A stretch of 64,000 bases of DNA from Membranipora membranacea (lineage: Eukaryota; Bryozoa; Gymnolaemata; Cheilostomatida; Membraniporidae), in NCBI GenBank assembly GCA_914767715.1, contig OU612065.1:19220001-19284000 (forward strand), written 5' to 3'. The translations under genes were made by a program, and so were the position numbers. This document shows positions 1 to 13,442 of this stretch, in pieces. The notes under the pieces were generated by a model. It was not told the DNA's origin. It worked only from the letters and a program-made list of their open reading frames with translations, and searched no databases. The stretch's first letter is position 1. Every line of letters begins with the position of its first letter.

Positions 1-3000
1 CCCAATGGCATTTTGGCCATGGCATTATGGCCGGGTATCTATATGAATATAAATTCTGGAGATAGATTGAAATAAACTTGTATTTGAAAATAGGTTGGCA
101 GAAGTCAAATTTGAATGTTTAAATTGATAGACATGGCAACTAATCTGGTCAGGACTAGTGATTCTCTATCAAAAATGCTGCAATGCAACATTTTCCCAAA
201 TTTATGTGGTGGTACCTTGGTCTAGTGTTAGAAATCAAAAGAAAATTTGGTTTTGAAATGCTTACAATTACCGACAACTTGAGATATCAGTGTTATCATC
301 ATTGTTTTAGTTTTGTTGTTGATATTACACAGGCATTTCACAATGGTTTTGTGTTGTAGCCTTTGTAAATTCCTACCGATTTTGACATATGACTTCGACA
401 TTTTTTGGTTTATCATGTTAGGGGCTAAGTTCCTTCCAGTTTTATAAAGATCTGTTAAAAAATTTTCCATGACTATTATGATTGTGTATTGTATCAGCAA
501 TCCGCATGGAGGTGCTTCGGATTTGCTCCAGTGAGTCTAGAAATTTGCTATGATATGATGAATATTGCTGCGACAGAGATACTGGTGAAGGTCAATATCA
601 CAGAGATATCGGTCATTACCAGTTATCTGACCGGATAACGGAAACTCTCCTATTGAAAGTGGAAAGAGAAGTTGAAAAAATCCCAAAACCCAACGGGAGT
701 ACAGACTAAAAGACTTGGGTAAAGAATGAACCCTTATTTATTTTTTTACTCTGCGACAGTAAGCTTGCGTTGGGTTTGAAAATTCGCTGAATGCGGACAA
801 AAAAGGCTTGGAGGATTGGGCTAGGCTATGCCAGAAATGTCGCACAACTAATGGACTATAAATAATAATACTTATTCAAAAGTTTCTATTTTTTTTTAAT
901 AATTATGAGAAGCAGATATTGAATATTGCACATAAAACACAAAGAAAGTGAGGATACCCCAACTTTGATAGACGAGCCAGACTCCTGGAGTATTCAAACA
1001 CCATCAATGAGGTTGGGTACCAACTCCAAAAACAAAACAAGCTGCTACACCTCGAGATATGGATGATGGCGCTTACCGAAATAGAAAGAAATGACATGAA
1101 TTTCTACAGATAGTGTTCTAACTTTCTTTTGAGGTCTGTTCATAGTTTCATATGATGGAAGCTAAGAATCAATCCATAGATGTTCCCTATTTAACATAAA
1201 GATAACTATAATATATGTGATTTCAATATAGTACAGAATAATCATTGTGAGAAGTCAGGATATTCAAATGAACAGTAGTTGTGCTCTCACGGTTAGTGAA
1301 ACCTAAACCAAGAGTTGTCTACTCAGGACTATGGTGGAGACACAGCTAATTGCACACAATCAAGGTTCAATCATGATCATATTGAATTTTTGACCTGCAG
1401 TGTATGTAATTACTATTATATTAGAGGGAACCTACTACCTGATCATTGTGAATATTGGAAGTTGATCAACTGTTTTCCATGTAATGTAAGTATGTACTTA
1501 CTGTGAATACAAGTTCTCTGATTAAAGGGCACCCACTGGGTAGACCATTCTGAGTTTTAAGGGTTTAAGGTTTGGCCAGGACCATAATTCATTCATGAGA
1601 TCCTTCTAGGCCTCTAATTCACCCGCTCCTCTCCTGTACAGCAGTGAGTTACATATCTATCCAATCCAATACAAGGTATACACTGACCAAGGAGTAAGGA
1701 GTACTCCTTGCACTGACTGTAGTACCAATGAGCCCCCTCCCACTGTCTGCACTAATTATCTATGAACATTAAATTATAACAGTTACAAACATAATGGGCC
1801 ACTAAGATTGCAAGCCTGTGCTTTTACTATATCTAGCACACCTCTCATATTATTGTGTAGGCAAATTACAAAGGTTTTCAAGCCCTAAGGGCCTAACTTA
1901 AGGCTGCAAACAGTGGAGTGGCAGTTGATAATGAAGGTTCAACAAATGATCCCCTCATATCCTCGTGATGCTATTTATTTCATTACATGCATGTGTGATT
2001 CAATTCAGTATCGCTAAGAAGGCCTCTTTTCGAAGGCTATGCATTAGCTGTGAAACATCAGTCATATCTATGTACACCTCACTTACCGGGCCACCATATT
2101 AAAAGAAATATATATATATATATAACACATGAAATATATACTCTCTATATCACTCACCAAGGCGCCTAGTATAGAGTGTTATGTAATGGTTGTAGGCATG
2201 ATTGATAATAATAAATATTAAATAATTCAAATGAAACTATATGTTGCAAGCATTGTTCATTGATCATTAACCTGAACAAAGTGTCGCAAACTGGCACAAA
2301 GCATAGTATGCAGTTAGTCTGTCAATAGTCTGCCAATAATTTCATCATCAACCATCATGTGGATCTCATCTCTTATAGATTATCTATATATAAATGACCA
2401 GTGCATATGATGCCAAACATGTCAAATGGAATTCCAGGAATGCTAGATCTTGTCCCATAACATGTACATGTATTGCTTGTGAGCGTCCATTGTACATGCT
2501 GCTTATTCTGTTATAGGTCCTACGTGTACTTGTCATGTGGGTGATATAATATGAGACTCAATCTGTTAATGCTGTGGTTTTTGCAGGTGCTGCCTGGCTG
2601 ATCGGTAGTAGTTTTGGTTGTTAGAAAACTTTATTCTCTTTAGCGGTGAAGCATTCTGCAGTCTTCATGTAGATACAGTAGTAGAAGGTTAGTGCTTTGC
2701 AATTAGAAATTGTTTGCTCCTGCTCATAATTTGAGTGTATGTGGATTATAATAACACGGAATAAATCTGTTAAAAACATATTCACTGCATGCTACCAGTG
2801 ATTTTATTGTATAGTTTCACCTTGCCACTTGGACACCTGTTTGCTCCTTGCTAATACCATGTAGCGTACAAATGACATCTTTCCTGTGTTATGTTTTATT
2901 CAACATAGTTGACGAGTATTCTCCTTAATAGAAATTCCCGCATGATACTGCATGCAGAGGTATTATAGTATTGCATAGTAGCATTCTGCTATAGCTGCAG

Positions 3001-3602
3001 TACTAAATAGGACAGATGAGTTTAGTACAAATTAATGTTGTTAGGTCGTATGAAGGCTCCATTGGCTGCTGCTGACAACATTTCACTCCAGGGCCAATAT
3101 TTTTGATTGTAGAGTAGATTCTTTGTTTAATGATACAAAGTAATATTGACAGCACACTGGAGCGTTAGGGCCTTTCCAGTCAATACCACTCCTGTCTAAA
3201 GCTGCATTAATATGCCAATAAGTTGCAGTTGATTGCTTGCTATTAACAATCATTATTTACGTCTAAAGGGCAGATTTGCGCAGGGCCAATACTGTAGTGT
3301 AGGCAAACGGATATAGTGACTCTTTGATTTTATTAAAGGTCCGCTGAACTGATTTTAATGGCTTAGCTTATAATCATTACACTTATGCTGTGGGGCTGTA
3401 TTAATGACTACGGCAGCTGTCGTGGCGTGGCCGTTCAGGGGATGACTGTTAAGGCAAGAGGATTTTTGTGTTCAACAGCAGACTTAAGTCTTTTTACCCA
3501 GACTTAATCTGAATTGATTATGGTGGATAACTAAAACATGCTCGGCTGCAAAAATCAGTGTCTACTAATGTTACGAAGAACACTAACCACTACCCAATAT
3601 CA
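1..3602. other. Gene-poor leading region
   Basis: No gene is supported here. Reading frames on both strands are short and have no convincing splice context. The stretch 938-1111 on the plus strand is open for about 55 codons, but a stop lies immediately upstream and the only possible acceptor has a poor pyrimidine tract. A short AT microsatellite lies near 2,107-2,124 and a small palindrome at 1,688-1,710. Part of 2,500-3,602 may be promoter or 5' leader of the following gene. Confidence 0.5.
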
Positions 3603-6600
3603 ATGTGTGAAAGACTGGACGTAGATGGAGAAAAGCAAGAAGCGAATCTTGGGCGCTTTTCAACGTCTCAGGTATTATTCAAACATATTTTTTATTACTT
3701 GCATGACAAAGTCACTGTTGTTTTTTTATTTTTTTGCCTTTAGATGAGTGGGGTTACCAATTTAAGGAGCGTTGCTCGGCCAGCTGGAGCGGAAGGCGGC
3801 AGTGCTACTGCTGCCAGTGACACTCTAGATTCAATCAAGGAAAGGTATGATGCCTGGGTTTTCTCTCAGAGTTGTGTCAGGCTTCATTTTACTGGCTTTT
3901 ATCTCGTCTTGTCCGCAGAAATGTCGTCTTCAATCTCATATGAATTATGTCGTTTCTATATGTCATCATTTGAGCATTTAGTTTGAGTCTACATTGGATG
4001 TCTTACGCTCCGAATCATCCTTGTTTGCATCATACTAGCCCTACCATCAAATGTTATTCACTTTATGACTACTACGCACGTATTTCATACTAAACCTACA
4101 ACCTTGTTTTATTTTTCTCAATCGCAACCTGATACAATGAGATGTATTTCACCTAACTATTATGAGTGTATTTTTTGACGGCGCGTGTAAGTACACTATC
4201 TACGTAGATAACTTTCGGAGTTTGTCCGTCATATTGGTAGAGCCCAGGGGAGGTTCAAAATAGTACATGTTGCTTTGTTTTGTTGGTAAATGAGTTACTG
4301 CAAATGCAAATAAGGTTGCGTCGTTTTCCATCGACAGGCACTCAAGTTCATAGCTGTTTTCTTTCGAGTCTTTTGATGATGCCAGTGCGGGATGCCATGT
4401 ATTCTTATTATCGTTTTAATATGTGGGTGCCAGAGACTATATCTTTATAGTTTGTGTTGGAACTGCATGCTAGCAAATTTTGTGAAAAATCGGTCGAGAC
4501 AGAAGTATGACGTAATGAGCATTATAATTCTCCCATCAATTGTGCTTGTTTTTATTTATTAGCTGACTTGATTTCATCAGCTTGGATTTCAATCATGCTA
4601 TATCCAGAGGCAAGGTCGAAGATCCTCTGCCTCTCTGTCATGAAAATTATCTCGAGCAGCAAGGCACAGCCAATTACTATAATGAAAGCGTAATTAACTT
4701 TCGTAGTACATTGGTATTAACTTGATAGCTTACACATCAGAATGCTTTCAGTATTGGCAGTGGTCCTGTTTAGAGCCTGTCGCCCATTGTTTCTCTGAAT
4801 ACCAGGCTCAGGTGCTCAAGGTCAATGTCACTTTTATGGCCATATGAAAAAAGTGTATATATTGTTCCTCTGTATACCAACAAATAGCCTGCCTGAAGGT
4901 TGTTGTGGGTTGGGGGTTATTAAATGCATAATTCTAGTATTCATATATAACCACCTATCTATAGTTTTTATTATGGCTCTGTATCATCCTGCTGTGTTGT
5001 ATGTAGGAGTATGCTAGATACAGCCCAGCATGTGATTATGATTTGATAGGTTTTGGGATTGCAACAGTTTGCTCATTTTCGACCCATCATTCAAACATCA
5101 TTGTTTTGGCTGCTTCGTTCATTCAACCCGAGTTGGTTGTTTTGGATTTCGTCAGATAGTCAGTATAGTTATAGCGAGCAAGCTAACATAGCACACAGTG
5201 GTTCGTCAGGTGAACAGACTCTAGGGTATATATCGGATATGAGTAGTCTCTCTTCTCATCAGAGGTTTGACATAGACACTCTGGAACCAGAGAGGTAGGG
5301 AATCGGGTCATCGCTCGCTGCCTGTCTGCCTGTCGATGCATGCTCCATAATTATCTGTTGATTCTAGAAATACATTGCTTTGATATAAAATACATGGATA
5401 CATATTGTTTTGCTGTTGGAGGAATTGAAAATTCTGGTTGATTTCTAGATTTTCGCTGTCCCGAGGCTATTATCGGCGGCTAAGTTGAAAAAACATTTGC
5501 GTAAATAAAAATCTATTTATTGTATTTACTCCTTACTGGTTTTGATGACAATTACAAAGATCCTAGTGTTTGCAGCCAGGCAATCAATAGATTTGATTCC
5601 GGCTAGATTATCTCTTTGATGTGTCTAAATGGACTTTATTTACAGTGTGATGTTTTGTTGTCCCTGTAATGTTCGTACTTTATGACCTGTTTATCTATGA
5701 ATATTTAAAATAATCCATTAACAACAGAAATTATACCAGATGTTTCTGTAGTAAGATCACCACTCAGCGAGAGACAGAGAGCTTTCTTAGTTTTCGCTTC
5801 AGACAATCTCAGAAACATCTGTGGCAGCGTCCAACTTGTTCAAACCAGACAGCAATTTGCAGTAATATGCAATATTTTGATTTTTGTCTGAGAATCCAAT
5901 ACCTAAAGGACCTTATAACTGATATTATAGGAAATAACGCCACTGCCAGACGGCTCAGACAGCGTGGATTTTAGCGTGTTGAATGCAACTAGAGAATGTC
6001 AGCCTGTCTGTCACGTTGTGTTATTTTAGTCTGGGGCCTGTAAGTGTATGAATTCAGATGCCGATAAATTAATCTGTGATTGTCATATGTCTTCGTGAAC
6101 ACCCCTCCACCCTCGTAGTAAGAAAACATTACTGTTTCATTCATTCATGGACTGAGCAATTACGTTAATCGAGTGAATTATTTTGGTCTCGGAATTTTTG
6201 GCAACCTTCATTCATTGAGTGAACCGAGGTTGGACGGTTTGTTTTCGCCTCACCAGTCACGCCAAAGTGTTAATGATTGCTTCTTGGCAGCAACTCGGAT
6301 ATAATTGAGTCTAAACTCCCCACGCTCAATGAGTATATTTTGGTTACGAATCATGCATCAAGTCATCAATAATCGATATGGAAACTCGCTGCCTGTCAAT
6401 ATAGCTACAATAATATACCCCAAAGAAAGTTTTGGCTGCATATCGATGCCTAAAAATAAGCTTCTTTGGCAGCAGCAGTATATAAACACTAATTATGTCT
6501 GGAAGGCAATTGTACCCTATTCTGTTTATGTCTGTCTTTTAGCATGGCATTTTGGTCCTCGATTCTCCTCTGTTAATTTTATGAACACTAAGCTGAACAC

Positions 6601-9600
6601 CCAGCGTTTGAACTTTTTCTTGTGGTATCCTAAATCAATGCTGACTTTAGTTTCCGGATATTAGCTATTACCAGCCACACAAATTTCCCATATATTAATC
6701 TCTTTCCAAAATAATGCCTGAAACATGCAAGATATTTCGTGGCGGCGCTGCAAGGATGTCAACCTCATTTATCGCGTTCCAAAGTTGGCACTCTATGTAC
6801 ATTGAAATGTTGGACACCAATGTAAATCATAGTCCATTATTTCAGACTCAGAGGTGACGGAATTCAGACTGTTTCCAAGCTTCTTCAAGAAACTAGAGCA
6901 GAGAACAAGATCCTCAAAGACAGGAATAATCAGCTAGAAAGGACTGTCGACAGTCTCAACAACAGACTTATAAAGAATAACTCAGGTGAACACAACGTCC
7001 AATTCAACTTTTTAATTTCCTGCAAACCTAATGAGAAAAAACAACAGCACACGCTGCTGATTCCTGTATTACACCTTGGCCCAATTTTTACACAGCAAGT
7101 CAATTATTTGATTTTTGGAAATCATAAATAGTAAACATCAGCAAAATTCTCTCTTTTAATGACCAACACAAATTGTAAAGGGCTTATATCAGTTACTTCT
7201 CATTTGAAAAAAAAGAAAGAGTGGATGTGATAAGATTATCTGAGGGTATATAAACTCATGGTACAAGAAAATGGACAGACGTGAAAAGCTGAATCTTATG
7301 GTTTAACTGAGTTACATTAGGACCTATCTAGCGACAAATTTGTGCTTTCTAAGTTAATCTTGATCTCTGCATATGAGAATACAAACAGCACTTAGTGACG
7401 AATACTGTGCATCACATGAGGGGATTGTGGTGTGGACAGTTGGGTCATGGCTGTGAGCTGTTTTTTATATATAATAAAAATTGACCTGAACGTTTGCAAG
7501 CCTAGCTGTTGTTCCCGTTTGCAAGCCTAGCTGTTGTTCCCGTTTGCAAGCCTAGCTGTTGTTCCCGTTTGCAAGCCTAGCTGTTGTTCCCGTTGATGGC
7601 TATTAGCAGAAAAAGTGAATTACATTGACAGGGCAAACATGAATCTCGAAGTACCACTTTAAAGTCCACAGCAATTACAGCAAGCCAAAGAAATTCCCGA
7701 TGCCCTGATATCTTTGCAAATCAGATTAGGACCGACTGAATAAGCCAAGAGCCATCAGAAACAATAAGAGGGTAATTCTAGGGCCCAATGACACTCAATG
7801 CCCGGATTTTTTTTTATCAATAATATTCTAGCATCTATTTATACCGTAATTCAATAATCCAAGTCCTTTTCTTGGCGAAAAGTGTTTGGGTAAATAAGCA
7901 CTTTTCTAGTAAAGTTATGTAGTTGGTACGGTAGACATTCACACAATATGCAACTATTGAAGTAAGTGTGCTGGGTCCCAATAACAAGGTTTCAGACTCT
8001 CTCTGTCGTTTGTATTAGCATATCACACCAATTCCCTGCGGGCATTATTGTGCTTAGGTTGGAAAATCTTTGATAGCATTAATATCCAACATCTTATACA
8101 TACAATATTAACTCACTCTTGTGACTTCTTCTACTGAACTCCATTAGTTCATCGGTCATAACGTCACTGCTTTATACATCTTACCAGTTCGCCACCCTCA
8201 CCCAGATGAATCACTAATTGGTAGTAATGGAATTTGCAATAATCTTTTGATGATTGGATATAAATATTTCATAGCTATGATGAACTCTTACAAGGTGATA
8301 ATAAACGTCTGTGATTTAGAAATAATGTGATAACCAGTTATTGATGCTGACTTTTGCGTTCCTTTCAGACAGAGGAGGGGGAGTCGGAGAGAACTGTGTG
8401 TCACACACGTCATCTACCGCGGCTCAGTCACATCTCAGTCAACCGGACGAAGAGTTGTCTGCACCGGTGACATCTCGCCAACTCGTTGAAAACTTGGTCA
8501 AGGAGAATGCCAAATTAAAGCAGCACATACAGAATCCACGTAAAATAGATGAACTTATTCAAGTATGTCACTCCAAACTGATCTACTGAGTTGTCTTAGC
8601 ATAATAGCATCTTCTAATATAATTTTACAGATGTAGGCTAAAAAATAAAACATACCAATGGTCTGCTACGCAAGACCTAATGGTACTAACTGCAAATCTA
8701 GCCCCACACAAATTTTCAGTGCCATTTGAATTCCATTTTTATCACTGAAATTGTGAGATGAGATAATAGCGACCTACTACCTGGTGGTTGCGGAGTTTGT
8801 TGAATAAAATCAAGTGAGAGCATTTTAAAAATAGCTTAATTCGGGTCTGGATATTGACGGAGACAAGGTTTGGTGTCAGGAGGCAGCCCTAAATTGTAGA
8901 TAGTACATTGATGATGATACATTAGCTCCCACAGCTACCTTACATCAATGTATGTCTGGAATAAACATAATTATCTTAATTCGATTACGGATATACCGAG
9001 ACTGAGAAGGAGACAGAAACGTACTAATTATCCTAATTCTTTATCTCAAGTTTATACTGTCCCGCTGAGCTCCCCTGACTGATTCATTCAGGACTGCTAC
9101 AGCTCTCTCCTCTAAATTACAATATCCATAACACACATCCACTAGAAGAATGTTATTCACTTTCCCAGGCCTACCTCACAGGCATAACGATGCTAATTTT
9201 GTAGTAAGGCATCTTGTCCCTAGAGATATATATCAAAGGTGTTTTGTATTTTGATGCCTATAGAAAGCAATATGTACGATGTTTACCTCTGTTCATTTAT
9301 ACCCTGAAGGGATATACATAAGGGGTTTACTACCTCAACATCAACTTACTACGCATGTCAACTCAAGGCCAATATCTGTGCTCACATCCCAATTAGCAGA
9401 TGATACTGCTTTGCTGTCAATTCTGATAACCATTGCAGGTGATGACAGATGAACATCACATTCATATTATAGTTTATGGAAATAAAGCACCTGCCAATTT
9501 AATAGACCTTCAATTATGCCATAATATAGCCATCTATTGCTGCCCACGCAAGCTGTTATCAAATCCACCTAAAATATTAATTTCACGTTTGCTAACTACA

Positions 9601-12529
9601 TTACGGTATATATCCATAACCAGCAGATCCGACTTCGCTCTATGACTCTTTTCTATGAAACTACATTTCTTTTATTTCAGAAAAATTTCAGCCTGCAAAG
9701 CTACAATCGCCAGTTGGCCATAGATAAAACTCGAGTTGAGGAGGAGCTTACAAGGCTGCAGAATTTACTCCATCTCTCTGATAAAGACAAAGACAAAGAG
9801 CTTGTAGGTATCAGCAGCAAATTACAGTCATATAAAGAAAATTATCAGCGAGAAAAGTCACTACGAGAGTAAGTCATTATTTGTGTTTATATCATTTGTG
9901 CAAGTATCAGGTTTTTTTAATCATTCTAGAGTTCTCAGTCTTATATACAACACTGCTTTAGGTTCATAAACAGCCTGTGGCCTCAGTCTTAATTGATTCC
10001 AACTCAAAGCTGAGATGAGAAGGTACTAAAAAGGTGCTATTTTGTATTTGAATGGAAATAGTACTGGGCCAAAGGCTGTCTATGAATCTAGAGCAGTATT
10101 CTAAATAAGACTGAGAACTGTACATAGAGACCAAAAACCTCTCACAATCACTTTGAGATGTTGTTGACTGGTTCAAAGACAGGAAAAATATAAACTTGGT
10201 GCTTTGTCTTGCCCTTTAAACAGTTTAATTTGTCTGATTACTTTTGAAGTGTAACATGTTTGGAAGATTTCTTTGATTCTCAGGTAACTCAGTGGTGGTG
10301 CTACAATGATATTGATCAATGAATTTACTATAGGTCCCATAGAGACATGAATGGCTATGATGATCTGAATGGGGTGATCATATGTCAGAAAGAAACCCCG
10401 TTCCCATGTGATCATGTCAGTAAGCCACAAAACCCTCCCGCCCACAACACTCTTCAGAACACCCCACCACAAGGGAAGAGTATATGGCCATATATTATAT
10501 ATCAATATATTTATTTTAGAGCGTTAGAAAATCAAATACAGAAACTAAACAATGAATTAGCAGACACGGCTCAAGCCTGTCTTGCTATGAGAAAACAGCT
10601 TCCTTCCTCAACAACGCAACAATTAGAACGACCCAGTTCACCAGCTCAAGTCCTTTCAACCCAACCTGCTGCTGTCGCCAAGGTATGATCAGTTGGAGGG
10701 AATGTGGAGTAAATTGTCTGTAGGAATATTTCCGAGAATATAGGAAATGATCATGTTGTCAGAGTCTTCACATAAATCTGCACCATATAACCAGTTGGGT
10801 GGGGAAGTAATAAAGACTTTATTTATAATAATATTGCTTGATGTCGGTACTAAAGTTGTAATTGAAACTTTACAGTTAAGCACTGAGCCAGGTATACAAG
10901 AAGACAATATGAGGTTACAGGCTAGATGTCGGGAATTGACTCTACGTTTGGAGAGGCATGACGTGCCTGACAGCCAATCTTATAGAAGACTAGACCAGGT
11001 AAGATATGATAGGAATGAGTAAAATGAAAAAAAAGACCATAGTCAGAACACACAACACCCGACTGGCCCCTTGTGTTGTGTGTTTTATCTAAGGGACAGA
11101 TATAACCGCAGCTGGTTAGATATCAGGAGTTATCACACCACACTCAAAGAGCACAAAACTCCTGACCAGTTGTTGTTATTGCTACCAAAATCACCATTGC
11201 ATGACTGAATGTGTGTGTTATCTTTCATTTTTGTGTTTAGCTTGAGGATGAAAATCGACATCTTAAATCAATCATAGCTGAGAGAGATCGAGAGGTCAAG
11301 GATCTTCGTGATAAATGTCAATTACTAGAACATCAGTTAAAAGCCTACAAAGATGATTTCTTAAAGGAAAGAGAGGACAGAGAACTTATGCATCAAAAAC
11401 TCTCCAGCATTGAAGGGAAATATCAGCAACTCAAAGATGTAAGTGATTTACTGACATGTACATATTGCAAGCTAATATAATGAAATTTGAATTCAACTGA
11501 AGCAACTTCATTTAAATGCCATGCATCATATTCATAACCATGAAATATTATTGTTACGCATTTTTATTGAGGTTTCCGTGTGACTTTGATTATTATTCAG
11601 TCTCAAACTCCTCGGTCTATTTCTTACATTCTTCATACCTGACAAGTTGGTAGACCGGGAAATCAGGAGGTCTCCGCGGACAAACTTCCAACCAGGAATA
11701 CCACTCAGCGTACCGTCAAATTCTGAGCCAAAACTTGAGCATTCATATGAAATGAGTCATTTCACCTGATTTTACAAGCGATATTATTCCACTTTATCCT
11801 AACTAGGAGAGACAGCCTTAACAATAGTGTTAGGCTAGGTAAATATAATGAATGGCTGCATACAATAATAATAATAATAGTAATAATAATAATAATATAT
11901 ACTTTCTTGCTATTCAGTGATGGGTAATAGGTATGTGTATGGTGATGGTAGGGAACCATAGTTTCCCTTGCAAAAAGAAGCTTGATAATCTTTCTGGTAG
12001 AATTAAGCTGAAAAAAGGGAGGATAAAGGGAGGTAGGGAGGGAGGGGATGGAAGAAAACCTAAAAACTGGGAGCCACACTACTAAATAGGGAGGCTTGTT
12101 AGGTATGTCATTCTTCATATATGTTCTCTGACTCAAATGAAACTCGGAACTATATTTGCTTCTTGAGGTCCACCTTTATTTTAATACGTATCCCCCTCTC
12201 TCTTTTAGCAAACTCCTCAACGCCAGCCAATAGGAAATACAGGCAACAACGCATGGGACAGTCGCCAACAGTCAACTAAACAAAAACCGTCTAGTCAAAT
12301 GACAGCCAAGGTTCCTACTGTAAAGGAGGGTAAAGCCCAACAATGGACTGCCAAGTCTGGCAGCAGGTCTCAGGCTAGAGCAGCTGAAGACAATGTAAGC
12401 CTCAGCTCCCAAACTGAGGTGGTACGTCCAGCTAACCCACCCGGCTTAGCCTGCTATAAATGCGGTAAAAAGTTCAAGAGGGAGCACCACAGTGACCTTA
12501 TAGACCATCTAGATGTCTGTCCTTCGTAG
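3603..12529 (+). CDS. UBAN-domain coiled-coil zinc-finger protein (TNIP/NEMO/optineurin family)
   Basis: Coding exons, phase-consistent: 3603-3671 (possible N-terminal exon), 3744-3844, 5160-5294, 6846-6985, 8369-8562, 9681-9868, 10520-10682, 10876-10998, 11241-11438, 12209-12529. The product is 520 aa from the ATG at 3744, or 543 aa from 3603. The exon 2 acceptor is the least certain boundary. The protein is almost entirely charged coiled coil. Residues 384-397 read YKDDFLKEREDREL, matching the UBAN signature YxxDFxxERxxRE that binds linear or K63 ubiquitin chains. The C-terminus is a small CCHC finger (C496, C499, H514, C518), as in NEMO, optineurin and TNIP2. The motif wording is closest to TNIP/ABIN, while the finger resembles NEMO/optineurin, so no orthologue is named. 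By family knowledge these proteins act in the cytoplasm in NF-kB signalling or selective autophagy. A polyadenylation signal AATAAA lies at 13193-13198. Confidence 0.85.
7491..7594. repeat. 25-bp tandem repeat, four copies
   Basis: The unit CGTTTGCAAGCC-TAGCTGTTGTTCC is repeated four times without visible change, followed by a partial fifth copy (CGTT). It lies in the intron between the 6846-6985 and 8369-8562 exons of the UBAN protein gene. The perfect identity suggests recent expansion. Confidence 0.95.
11866..11897. repeat. AAT trinucleotide microsatellite
   Basis: A run of AAT units interrupted once by AGT. It lies in the last intron of the UBAN/zinc-finger gene and is a simple slippage repeat. 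Confidence 0.9.
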
Positions 12530-13442
12530 CGATGATTCATTTATACCTCTTTATTACTGTCAGCTCTGAATAGTTCATTATAAGCTACTGTGTGATGTTC
12601 ATATTATGAGGTATAACCTCAACTACAAACACTATTTTTATCCGCATTGGTCAAGAGCTTGCAACTCATTGTATTTTGAATACCTTTAGAGGTTGTGAGT
12701 CGTTCTCTTTGAAGAGAGAATAGTATTTGGTTACCTGTAATATAATAATATATATATGATTCGTATGTTCGGTCTTATATAATTGATCTTAGATAGTATT
12801 CGAATTAGTTTTGTAACCAGGACTGATCTACAGCTCTAATATAAACATAAATAGAAATGAATCATGCCTCTACTGCATCAGTTGGTGTCAGACATTTTAT
12901 ACTGCTGCAATTAGTATTAATGACAAATGGATTTCATTGATGTGTCTTTCCTTATTCAAATGCATTGCTACTGTCATGTTACACCAACTTAAATCATAAA
13001 TATCCTAACAGTTATAATCACTTATTACCTTTTTATTTCCTTACAAAGTCCTATTTTCCTGTTACGATTCCTTATTTCATTTCTCTGTATAGTACACATG
13101 GAATATAGATACTTTTTGTTGTTCTTAGGCTTTAAATAGCGATTTAAACACAGGTGCTTCAATGGAGGATGATCACTGACGGGTCTCCTGCCAATAAAAC
13201 TCTAGAACAGAACAGCCTTTGTCTTGACCATGTATCAGTGATCTGGCAGAAAACAAAAACCAAACTATATAGGTAATTGCCCCTTCACAACTGCAGTATC
13301 TGGATTTAATCAAAGTTTTTTTTGGGAAGGAATTTCTATATAATTACTACGGAGAATGTCGCTAGGGATTTTATTACAGCTCTCTATAGTAAAATTAATC
13401 TGAAAGTGATTATCACCATGTTTCGTGTGGAATAACTGATAA
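12530..13442. other. Convergent 3' untranslated regions
   Basis: This stretch lies between the stop codons of the plus-strand UBAN gene (12529) and minus-strand E4F1 (13443). The plus-strand signal AATAAA is at 13193-13198. The E4F1 signal, seen as TTTATT on this strand, is at 13370-13375, about 70 bases past its stop. No coding frame is supported. The two transcripts end within about 170 bases of each other. Confidence 0.6.
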